Positions 27,887 through 38,400 of a DNA stretch of 64,000 bases are shown here, piece after piece. Source of the stretch: Cladopsammia gracilis (taxonomy: Eukaryota > Cnidaria > Anthozoa > Scleractinia > Dendrophylliidae); contig JAJGOT010000313.1 of the NCBI GenBank assembly GCA_022457155.1, positions 1 through 64,000 on the forward strand. Reading direction: 5' to 3'. A model generated the notes under the pieces. It saw only the letters and a program-made list of their open reading frames with translations. It made no database searches and was not told where the DNA came from. The stretch's first letter is position 1; each line of letters begins with the position of its first letter. The translations under genes and the position numbers were made by a program.

Positions 27887-30610
27887 AATAGTACTGTAGT
27901 AATCGGAACCCTTATATAAGGTTTTTTGTCGTGTTTCGAGCACTTGTGGGACGAAAAATTTTGATTTTTCTTTAAATTGAAGCCTTTAGCTCTAAAACAC
28001 TATCAAATAGTTGCATATCAACTAATTTTGATCACATCAACGCTATTTTGGTTGTAGAAGTGATTTAAATTCGGAAATTACGTCTGCGCATGCGTAGAAA
28101 AAACATTGCATATTTCGCTCCCTGGTGTTATTAATCTTTATCTTTCAGTCAAATTATATTGTTTAGTGTCTTTTTTTTGTCTTTCTTTTTGTTATTTTAC
28201 AAGATTTTACTATTTTCGAGCGAAAAAACTCGGAATAAATAAATATGATTTTTCGCCTTCGTTCGGATTGTTGAAAGAAGGGAACGAAAATATGCAGTTC
28301 TTTAACCTGAAATGCTCTCGGAATTTGAAGGGAAACAGGCAAAATTTTCGAACGAAGCGGGACTAAACAGTTTTTCCCCTTGAGGGGGGTGAATAGATCT
28401 ACAGATGGACGGATTTTGTGAATACTTTTTCCCGAATATCGGATTCAGAGAAAGATTTTAACGGATTTATGGGTCCCACCAATGCAGCAGATTTCGTATT
28501 TATCCCATCTTTTGGCCCAGGGAATTGAACGATACATAACTAAGAAAAACACGAAAAAAGCAAGTGACACACTCAAACACCAACCCCGCGATCTGTCCAG
28601 TACCTTACGCATGCGCACAGCCATATCACCCTGGCAGTGGCAGCCATGGACAGCTGTTTCGTCCTTGTTAGGACTCATCAGCATGGCATAGCCGTCGGAC
28701 CCCTACACGACCCTAAAGTCGTTTTGTAGGTGCCCTTTACTGCCAAGAGGGATGCGAGCATCCCATCTGAGGAAGTCCGTAAAAGGGGGTGTTATTTTCA
28801 GTAAATCCTATTCATCGGGTGATCAACCCCTGTCATTAATAACGGGGTATACATGACGGATATCCAACGATGGTGGTAAATTTGGCATTTTGAAGGAAAC
28901 TAGGAAAGTGAAAATGACCCCTGCCTGCGATTTCGTGTTTTTGTGAGAAAAAAAATCCTCATATTTTTCGACGCATAAAAGCTCGGATTATGCTAGCAGT
29001 GCTAAACTGAAATAAAAGTTTAAAATAATGCTCGTTTTGCTAAATTATGCTTAAAATTATGCTAGCACTATCTCTCAAAGCCTAATTTATCCCATTTTTT
29101 GGCCCAGGGAATTGAACGATACATAACCGTGAGAAAGTCCGTAAAAGGGGGTGTTATTTTCAGTAAATCCTATTCATCGGGTGATCAACCCCTGTCATTA
29201 ATAACGGAATATACATGATAAATATCCAACGATGGTGGTAAATTTGGCATTTTAAAAGAAACTAGGAAAGTGAAAATGACCCCTGCCTGCAATTTCGTGT
29301 TTTGGGGAGGAAAAAATCCTCATATTTTCAACCTCGACGAATTCTGGCTCCATTTCTGAGGAGAATATTGTTGTAAACCGGCTTGTTCTAATCGGTCACT
29401 AGAAGAAAACTCCGTTGACTTAGTTTGCCTTCAAATAACTTTGGATTAGTCAAGATTGGAAGAATTTTCCTTCTTTTCTTTTTTACTTTACCCTGGGGTA
29501 TTGTACAGCTTTTTCGTCCACGCAATAGATCAAAGAACAAAGACAAAGAAGTGAAATTCGGTCGGAACCACCCAACCATGTCCGCCTTACAAAGATGTCC
29601 GCCTTACTGGGCTGATTGCCCTGACAATTTGTCCTTTAACCGCTTATTCGAAATTCCTTTTCATCAGTAGCAATCGAAGACCATTGTATAAACGCGAAAA
29701 TTCTACGCAACATGTTTCGATATTAGGTAGCTGGTCCTAACTGTGTTTTTTATGGTAATTCCACTAAATTAGCTCTAGTTGCTTTGTGTTTCACCTGTTT
29801 CTCAAAACGGTTCGAATCGCTTTCTCGTTTTTACAGTGTCCAATATAATTCGCCAGAAATATTTAACACCTTAAAATATCGACGATTGCAGTCGAAGCTG
29901 TGTCAAACGTTGGGAAAGAAAAAATACGCTGGCTTATTGAATGTCGTGTTTTGGTTGTGTCGTTTAGTTTATACAAGTATGCTAATTTATTAGTGTGATG
30001 ATAATTATTTTACTGCCCGAGAGATAGCGTTATCAACACTGAATAACGTTTGTTTGTACCGCGAACAACAAAAATCAAACTTTTGCCGCCTACTGTTTGG
30101 CGTTTGTACGTGAAAGTGAGTATAGTTTCGCGTTTGTCGTGAACATGAATTTTTCTGGTGGATTAATTTAACGTTTCGAGGAAAACTAAAGATAATCAAC
30201 TGCAAGCTGACTTTTGCCGTTTGTCGTAACTAGAACGCGGTGCTTAATCTCTCTAATGTTGGATTTCCACTAGCTGTCGTGTAATTTTTATGTGCGTAAA
30301 TAAAATTAGAGACGATGTGTGAACAGCTTGCATAAACGTAAAAAGAACTTTTGAACTGTGATCAACTTTATACTTTTATGCATGGCCAAGCTGTTCATAC
30401 ATTGTCTTATTTTATACGCACTTAAACAATACGCGACAGTGAAAATCCAGCTTAATGCGCCGCAGTAGTAGAAATCATTACAACGCTCTGGTACAAATCG
30501 GGCAGTTTTTATTCGCATTTATATGTGTAGATACAACTTTTTACAAACATCAGAAATTTGCAGTTTTATAATGCCTTTGAAGGCTTATCGGATGATATAT
30601 TCTCCGTACA

Positions 30611-31077
30611 AGAGAAGTCCATTCCAATAGAGCTTAAAGTTAACCTGTTCAAAACAACCTGCCAAACAACACTGACCCAGAGGCTCGAAGATAGATTGAA
30701 CAGCTTCGCAACAAGCTGCTACCGAATAATGCTTGGCGTTAAGAGATTAGATTTCATCCGGAATGAAGACATACTAAAACAGGTCAAGCAGAAGCCTCTG
30801 ATCCTAGAAATCCATCGCCGTCAGCTGAAATTTCTGGGTCACATCTTGAGAAAACCAACTGACGAGCCTATTAACAAATATGCCTTCTACCAACCTCGGC
30901 ATGGAAAGCGAAAATCTGGCAGGCCGAAAACAATGTTCCACCAGTATATTGCCAAGGTCATAAACAGCGAGCACCCACCATTACCAGAGGAAATTAGACG
31001 GATGGCGCAGGATAGGAAACAGTGGGGAAGGATCGTGGCCGACTGCCTTCCAGCCGGCTGAGTAGTAGTAGAGTAGA
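30611..31077 (+). mobile_element. 5'-truncated LINE with reverse transcriptase C-terminus
   Basis: A 467-bp insertion flanked by GTACA (30606-30610 and 31078-31082). Unit B (27355) has the uninterrupted site. A frame reads through it to a stop at about 31061 with QRLEDRLNSFATSCYRIMLG, then HRRQLKFLGHILRK, KRKSGRPKTMFHQYI and DRKQWGRIVADC. This is the C-terminal part common to RT-encoding non-LTR elements of the I/RTE-like type. The tail is a (GTA)n-like repeat rather than poly-A. Confidence 0.88.
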
Positions 31078-31319
31078 GTACATTAAATAATTTTCAATAG
31101 GCGATTTTTTAAATTCACAAATCAAGCAAAATTGTACTTCATCCCACAATTTCAAATTTCAATTTACTAGATTACAAATATTATTGCGTATTTTACGTTA
31201 ACCTACGCGTAAACCTATTTTGTGTACAACTTGTGTACGTCCGCTTGATAATCCTTTTCTAAAAACTCAAAACATCTCATAATGAGGAAATAATAAACGT
31301 TCCTCGGTATAAAAAAGGC

Positions 31320-31611
31320 AAAACGATGGCACACTGCAACTTGCAGTGCCACTGGAAGCGAGTCACTGACAAAGTCAGTATCCTACAGACTTAGGTTAGT
31401 GAAATGAGGATACGTTTAAACCGAAACACTCCAATGGAGGTTATGAAAGCGTCCCTCGACCGAGCGCGAGGCATCGGGAGTGACTAGATATGGAAACTTT
31501 GGGTTGGCATTGGCGTCCTAGAAGGGTACCGAACCAAAGCTGTTACGAGTGTCACCAGATCAGCCCAAAGGCGATGCGATGGAGGCATTCGTAATAGCAC
31601 CCTACGCTTCC
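31320..31611 (-). ncRNA. 7SK-like snRNA gene, copy 5
   Basis: 292 nt on the - strand, 5' GG at 31611, terminal TTTT at 31320, TATATAA at about 31637-31643. All structural blocks of copy 1 are intact. Confidence 0.68.
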
Positions 31612-32020
31612 AATAGTACTGTAGTAATCGGAACCCTTATATAAGGCTTTTTCTCGTGTTTCGGACACTTGTGGGACGGAAAATTTTGATTTTTTTTAAA
31701 TTGAAGCCTTTAGCTCTAAAACACTATCAAATAGTTGCATATCAACTAATTTTGATCACATTGACGCTATTTTGGTTGTAGAAGTGATTTAAATTCGGAA
31801 ATTACGTCTGCGCATGCGTAGAAAAAAACATTGCATATTTCGCTCCCTGGTGTTATGAATCTTTATCTTTCAGTCAAATTATATTGTTTAGTGTCTTTTT
31901 TGTCTTTCTTTTTGTTATTTTCCAAGATTTTACTATTTTCGAGCGAAAAAAATCGGAATAAATAAATATGATTTTTCGCCTTCGTTCGGATTGTTGAAAC
32001 GAAGGGAACGAAAATATGCT

Positions 32021-32167
32021 GGCCCCGGTTGTACAAAAAGTGGAAAGCGCTATCCAGCGGATAAATCTCTATCCAGTGGATAACGCAATTGGTTTTGTAC
32101 ACGTTCATCGGCTGGAAAGCGATTTATCCGCTGAATAGCGGTATCCACCTTTTGAACAACCGGGCCC
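32021..32167. mobile_element. MITE with GGCCCCGGTTGT-type inverted ends
   Basis: Ends GGCCCCGGTTGTACAAAA and TTTTGAACAACCGGGCCC, inner arms GCTATCCAGCGGATAAATC and GATTTATCCGCTGAATAGC. The other three units read straight through ATATGCAGTTCT at this point (20221, 24888, 28291), so the insertion is specific to unit D. Confidence 0.85.
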
Positions 32168-32486
32168 AGTTCTGTAACTTGAAATGCTCTCGCAATTTGA
32201 AGGGAAACAGCCACATTTTCGAACAAAGTGGGACTTAAACAGTTGTGAATAATTTTTCCCGGATTTCGGATTCAGAGAAAGATTTTAACGGATTTATGGA
32301 TCCTACCAATGCAGCAGATTTCGTATTTATCCCATTTATAAATAACAAAGAAAGTCCGTAAAAGCGGGTGTTCAGTAAATCCTGTTCATCGGGTGATCAA
32401 CCCCTGTAATTAATAACGGGTTCTCTATTATAGCGAGGTGTCTACTTAATAGGTCGTTGACTGTATGTTTTCTTACTTTTTCACAG

Positions 32487-32632
32487 ATGACAGCAGTAAA
32501 TCCTGTGGCGAAGGGAAAGTGCATTGCTCTGGGTTATGAAAGCGTTTTGCCTCCAGTACTTCTCACTCTACATGGAGGGCTTGAGGCCACATAAAGTCCC
32601 CACAGAGGGTACCAAAGCAATGGCTGGAACAG
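32487..32632 (+). pseudogene. Duplicated, broken copy of NACHT/WD40 exon i
   Basis: Keeps acceptor TTTTTCACAG and donor ACAG|GTGAGA, and most of the exon sequence. Against exon i (148 bp) it is 146 bp: two bases are missing around 32578, shifting the frame. An in-frame splice into the gene is no longer possible. Confidence 0.9.
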
Positions 32633-33051
32633 GTGAGATTCAGCTCTGCCATTGACGGATCTAGGGGAAGCCCTGGGTGGTGACCCCCCCCCCCCCCCCC
32701 TCCCCAACACACTACACACACCGTTTTCTTGAAAAAACATTAGACCTGGAGGATCGAAATGTTTTTAGTTCCTAACATTTTCACTCCACCCCTTCGTCCT
32801 TCCCCCTCCCCCTCCCCTTCCTTTCCCTTCCCCCCTCCCCTTGCGTGGAAGACTATTACCTTTTGAAATATACTATAGAAGCAAGGACCGATACACATAT
32901 ACATAAATTATATACATATACATATATCACCTTTTGCGTCGAGTCAGATTGTAGATTGTGAAGCGAGTGAGTGACGTGACGCAGTTTCGAACAACATGCT
33001 TTTATAACACAATATATTGATAATTTCTTTCCTTGATGATTTTTTTTCTAG

Positions 33052-33177
33052 ACGTGCAGATAGTCTTTGAGGGCATCGAAGGCAAATTTGTCGAAGATTA
33101 GAACAACGAAGACAGCAAAGACACAGAGGATGAAGAACGAAAGCAACACGGAATCGATGCGGTTGGCGGCGAACTGA
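33052..33177 (+). pseudogene. Duplicated, broken copy of NACHT/WD40 exon j
   Basis: Same start as exon j after TTTTTTCTAG, but a TAG at 33099-33101 replaces a Glu codon early in the acidic tail. The original end is still recognisable (GAACTGA at 33171-33177). With the broken exon i copy, this marks a non-functional 3' gene fragment. Confidence 0.9.
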
Positions 33178-33684
33178 TTTGTCACGCGCAGGTTGCTCTA
33201 TTTGCGTGACCGGTCTGTTACCATGAGGGAGAGGGAGGGGGATAATTTTTTTTTCTGATTTTAATCACCATATCTGAATACAACAGTTGACATTTACTGT
33301 AATATTTTTTTTTGAAATGCTCTGAATGATGAAGAAGCATTTACCACTGACAATTTTATGGAAACAGACAATTATTTTTAGGGATTATTACAAATAGAAA
33401 AATGATGGCAGTTATGACAGAACTAGATGAGCTTTACTGTCAGGCATAATAGACGCGATATTTTTACTGTCAAGTGTTACGAAGCCCGAAATTTTAATGC
33501 TAACTGTTATATAAGAAATAACAATTAAATTACAGTACATCCTAGATACCAAATTGAACTAAAACTGAAACTACAGAAGTGAAGTTATTGATGAAATTTT
33601 TGCCAATAACATGAAAAATTAAACTAGCTATTTTTCAATTAATTCCAGAGAGAAATTCAGTTTTGAGATATACATCACTTTTAG

Positions 33685-33685
<1 letters not shown>

Positions 33686-33756
<71 letters not shown>
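33686..33756 (+). repeat. (GT)n microsatellite in unit D
   Basis: About 34 GT repeats followed by TTTTTGGTGGGGGGTGGGGG. The same place in unit A (22439) has only five GT steps. Confidence 0.95.
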
Positions 33757-33757
<1 letters not shown>

Positions 33758-33840
33758 TGGTGGGGGGTGGGGGAGGGGTTAAATGTTTTTTACTACTGTA
33801 GCGAAATTTTTACATTTCAACCGCTGGAGTCTCTCCGGTC

Positions 33841-34052
33841 CAGACTCGTACCCAGTCGCCACTTATTTATTTTATTCGCAATGGAATATGGGTAGTAAAA
33901 TTGACGCGCGCAAAGGCGCTTGGGAAGGAGGGAGAAAAAGGGACGACGCTTCGCGTTTTTCTTCCGTCCTTCCCTTGATGCACCGCGAACTCACTAAATC
34001 CCTCCCCATCAATCACAGCGTGAATACAGAGAAGCGACTGGGTGCGAGTCTG
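33841..34052. mobile_element. MITE with 19-bp inverted ends in unit D
   Basis: CAGACTCGTACCCAGTCGC and GCGACTGGGTGCGAGTCTG are inverted with one mismatch. TCTCCGGTC stands directly on both sides (33832-33840, 34053-34061), consistent with a 9-bp target duplication as in MULEs or an 8-bp one. Unit A also has two TCTCCGGTC copies there but no element, which leaves the history open. Confidence 0.7.
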
Positions 34053-34862
34053 TCTCCGGTCAAATTGGAACTGATGTCAGCACTGAGTTTTCGAAACCGC
34101 GAATTTGCCAGTGTCGACTTTCTACTTTGCAATATCGAATTTTTATTTCAACTTTCTACTTTGTCAGTTCGGCTTGGAACTTTTCACTTAAGAAATCAAT
34201 TTTCGCTTTTGAATTTTTACTTTTGGAAATCGACTTACTTGAATTTTTACTTTTGAAGGCCTCTCTCGGCCAACGCAGATAAGTATTTTTACCGGTAGAG
34301 ATATTGGCGCCATAGGTTAGATAATGCTTAAATAATTCCAGGGATTTGGGGTTATAGTCATCATATATATCATATCTTTAAAAGGTTTTTCTAGAGTTTG
34401 CGATAATTTGAATTGCGTTTAATTTCAAAGGTCACCGACAGATTAGATATTGTAAGTCTATCGTAATAAGTCTGTCGCTTGAAATAGAATGAAAGTTTGA
34501 AGAATGAATTGATTTAAACTTTTGTAATATGCCATTGTCTTTTTTTTAATTCCCTATATTACATATTGCCTAGCTAGCTTTAGAATTACAAGTAGGAACT
34601 TCCTTAGTGGCACTTAAACACGTAGGAAACACTTGGAATTCCGAAATTTTATAGCTTTCGTTTTTGTCAGTTTATCAATAGCTTGATCGTTAGGTGATCA
34701 GGGAAAACGGCATTACTAGTGTAAAACAAAGTTTGCTTTTTAGCTGTTAAAAATGGCTTTCATCTTCTGTAATTACCGCTTCAATTCTTTTTTACCTATT
34801 ATAAGAAGTGTTGACATTTTTGGCGATTAAATCGTTGCGTCGCACGCATTCAGCCTTAAATG

Positions 34863-35092
34863 GTTAACCCTTTCACTCATGCCTAAAGTCAATTATGGAG
34901 ACATCTTTAAATAACGTACATTTTAACTTTTGAGTCTGTGGACGAAATCCCATAGTGTGACCATTCAAATGAAACCTCTTCGGCAATACCTTTGCATGCT
35001 ACCATTTGTTTTTCATTATTTTATTTTACGAAATGGAAATTAAGATTTTTCTTGAATTTTGATTTTTGGTACTCTTGGAAGTTTAAAGGTTA
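34863..35092 (-). mobile_element. Single-unit sibling of the satellite-bearing MITE
   Basis: Starts AACCCTTTCACTCATGCC and ends ACTCTTGGAAGTTTAAAGG. Its centre has one copy of the 88-bp monomer (CCATAGTGTGACCATTCAAA..) that is repeated about 16 times in the related element at 55889-57421, in the opposite orientation. Confidence 0.75.
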
Positions 35093-35499
35093 AGAAAGTA
35101 CTGTCATTTATAATCTCTGTACTTTGTTTTAATTATAGCAGGAACAGCATTAACAGCCAAACAATGTCGATATTTTCAAAGTGATGACCCTAAGCGGCTT
35201 CACTGAAAACTACATTTTTATTCCATAAAAGGTACGACAGGGAGCTCTTGTCACTTTTTCGGAGACTCCTTCACCCGCCGTGCTGCAATATTTTAGACCT
35301 GGCCGCGACTCTAGTATGTACCAGCTATTTTAAAAGAATTGTGTTACTGGGGGCCGGGCAGCAATGTCCAGAAATTGGAAAATCCTACGAACTGGTATCT
35401 CAGTCCTTGTTTCGGTAGAGATGACACGACTCTGCTTTAAAAGATTAAACAGCCAGGAATTAAGAAATGGTAAGCGTGCAGCGTGCGTACATCGTGTTA

Positions 35500-38400
35500 T
35501 GAATGCACGCGGGAGATTGCTACGCGGTAGACTGAGAGACTGAGGCCTTAATAGCAAATTAATTAAACCTCCCAAGTGCATCCATAACTGCGACGTCCAC
35601 TATTCCTTTTATAGCATATCATGAAGACAACTCATCAAAATTACCGGCAAAACAAGCTGAGTACTGTAACGTAAGCGTGCTACACACGGGCAAATCGGAT
35701 GGCGCGTAAATCAGAGCGAGAAAAAATATAAATGTAGAAATTCGGATCGCCGGAACTGCTGTCTCAACCAATCGGGGCGTTCTTGGTCGTAAGGAGCTTA
35801 GATTTCTTTTGACCAGCCGATATCCTGACTGCTGAGTTTTTAGAGTGAGCGGACGTTGTGATCATGGTCTCGATGTACATTGATTCTCGGCAATAAGATA
35901 AAAATAACATCACGCTTTCGGAAGTGATTAACCAAAAGGACCAACATACTGTCTCCTGGCTTGCATCCAGTACCTTCGCTGCAAAGTGTAAACTTTTCGC
36001 TGAGATTGTTCCTGTAACGTTTTCTTTTGAAATAAACAAAATCGCGCGATTATTTCGGGTTGTGTGGTTGCCCACTGACAAAGAAGCCCATAGACTCAAA
36101 GGACGAGATTGGAAGGACGGAAGTCAGCACTCTTTTCCATGATCTCAATCTGACTTTTCGCTTTCAGTTAAAATTCCATAATATAAAACTCATTTGACAC
36201 TTTAGTGTAATAGAAGGAAAAAGATAAGATCTTGAATAGCGTATGCCTTGAATCCGTTCGCTTTATAAGTAATGTCCATATTCACTGCATCAACGAGGGA
36301 TAGCCGCTGAGAGCTGTAATTTATAGAGTCGACCCATAACATAACTAACCGTTTTCTAATTAGTCAATTAGAGCTTGACCCTATACTCTTAGTTCATTGC
36401 TTATTAATTAATAAATTGTGATTGGACGAAACGCTTTTTTCACGTGTGAGAAAGTCGTTTCGCCATTCTGATTGGCTGCGAACCCCGAACGGGGTTTTCA
36501 CACGCCAAATTTCAATAGAAAATCTCAATAAGTATGAAATAAACGATATTTCTCCGCACTTTCATTACGGATGGAAGCACAGCCAGCAAGGATATCATGA
36601 TATACGGAGCTTTACGTGTTTACTACCCTCTTGAAACGAAACTATTTTAAAGGTTACGTATACATGTATATAATTGACATCGTCGTCTTGCTTATTTGAC
36701 TTGTTTGAAATTGTTTCTTGTTAAAAAGGTCATGTTCGCACGTGATTTTCTATTTTTTTTCTTATCCTTGTCATAGAACTTTATAATACTATAAGGTTAT
36801 TAATTTTGAGTGGGCCAAACAATAATTGATTCATAACGGCAAAGTACGTATTAAAGATTACATTGTCGCGCTTTGGCACGTTCTGCGTCAAAGCGGATCA
36901 CAGCGAAGTGGCAATAAAAAGTGAATATGGACGCCAGTGGGACGCCTCTGTCATCCCCACAGTAAAGCCTCGTTTATTCCTTGCACTCTGACCCTACACA
37001 TTTAGCAGTTGTCTTTATTAAAGATCACTCTAGGCAATTCTGACGGTTTCTTCAGAAGATTAGGGTATAAAACCTTGTTAATATGTTCGGAATTTGACCA
37101 ATGTCTTTAATCCGATTCTCCATGCAAGGAAAACAAAGATTGCGTGACTGGAAAAGTGGAATTGAAAAGCCGATGAAAAAGGACTTTTTGTCACATTGTA
37201 ACACTCCCGTTTTCACGTGCCAGGGATCTGTCCGGTACATTAAAATCCATTGCAGACAAAAATATGCGCAAGCCTTCAGTTTAGGCGTTTCTTTTTGGTT
37301 TCGCAGCCGGGCTAAAAATAAGAAATAATTGAAACGTTTTCGTGTTTTTTTTTTGGCATTCAAAAGTTTCATGTACATGTATGTAGTGTTTCCATTTTTC
37401 AATTTCGATCTTTTTTAGATTTTTTCTGGAACTTTTTTTAGCTGCCTTTTCATTTATATCCTGCATCGCAGACCGCTCCAATAAATAGTTAACTATAAAT
37501 ATAATCGAGCTCGATTTCCTGCCCTTCTGTAGGAGAAATTCCTGCGTAATCAGATAATATTTTTAACTGTTCCAGTAGCTTCTTTGAAAAAAAAAAAATC
37601 ACGAGAAAAACGTTTCCGGTTAATTTTGCATGTTTTTTCTGACCTTTAATTTTCAGCAACTTTTATAACATTTAAGAATCAAAATCTCGAGGTCAATTAT
37701 GGGCGAAGACAAAAAAAAAAGAGTAGATGGCTGAGATTATTGTCGGGATGCAAGACAGTTAAATCGGCTTTTGTTTAGTTCCATCGCGGTTTATGCTGCT
37801 AAAATGGAGGTGAATTTAATAATTGCGGCCGTCTGTTTTCATCTGTTATTTATCTCATTTAGTTAACAGTTTATCGCCCCTAAGGCGCCGGATTACGGTT
37901 TTTTTTTTAAGGAAATTCAATGAATATTCTTCCGAGAATATTCTGCCTTCTGAATCGAGAAGAACACAAGCGCGCATAACTAGAAATTGTATAGGACCAT
38001 GCGGATGGTAAAAAAAAAATGGACGATGAATATAAAAATACATTTCCAATCGAAGCGCATATTTAATAGTTTATTTCGGTCCTTTTTAAACGTTCCCTAT
38101 AGGCCTATGATTTCCAGTTTACTTATAGGCACCAACGGGCCGTTTTTTAGCTCCGCTGAGGTCAACACCACATGCAATACAGTTTAGAGACAATTGACGT
38201 TCGCGCTGGTTGTTCTATTTCGCGCTGACGAGACCCAACTTGGTCGAAACAGCTGCCAACGGTTGCATTCAATTTAGGCTTTATCATTAAGTCGTTGTTG
38301 CGTTAAGTTCAACGTAGTATCAGTCTTACTTATTTTATTCATTTTTATGCCGTGGAATATCTATAAGCTATACAAATATATATAAACCTTTGAACGCGTT

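Larger units (their letters stand above)
27596..31319 (+). repeat. Segmental duplication, unit C
   Basis: Copy of unit B about 3.4 kb downstream. It lacks B's hAT-like MITE and carries its own LINE insertion (30611-31077). Correcting for these two insertions, the unit lengths agree to within about 10 bp, so this is a young tandem duplication. An assembly artefact is unlikely, given independent insertions in each. Confidence 0.85.
31320..35500 (+). repeat. Segmental duplication, unit D (carries decayed exons i and j)
   Basis: Parallel to unit A from the 7SK-like gene through the two last exons to GGTAAGCGTGCAGCGTGCG (23918 in A, 35470 in D). It has its own insertions at 32021-32167, 33841-34052 and 34863-35092. 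It lacks A's TTTC tract and the 23014-23469 retroposon. Confidence 0.85.

Noticed and set aside
33686..33895. Open frame beginning with repeated Cys-Val
   Set aside because: Translation of the (GT)n microsatellite.
35764..36099. 111-codon open frame on -
   Set aside because: Not recognised, no supporting exons nearby; the opposite strand is also open for 72 codons. Left unannotated.
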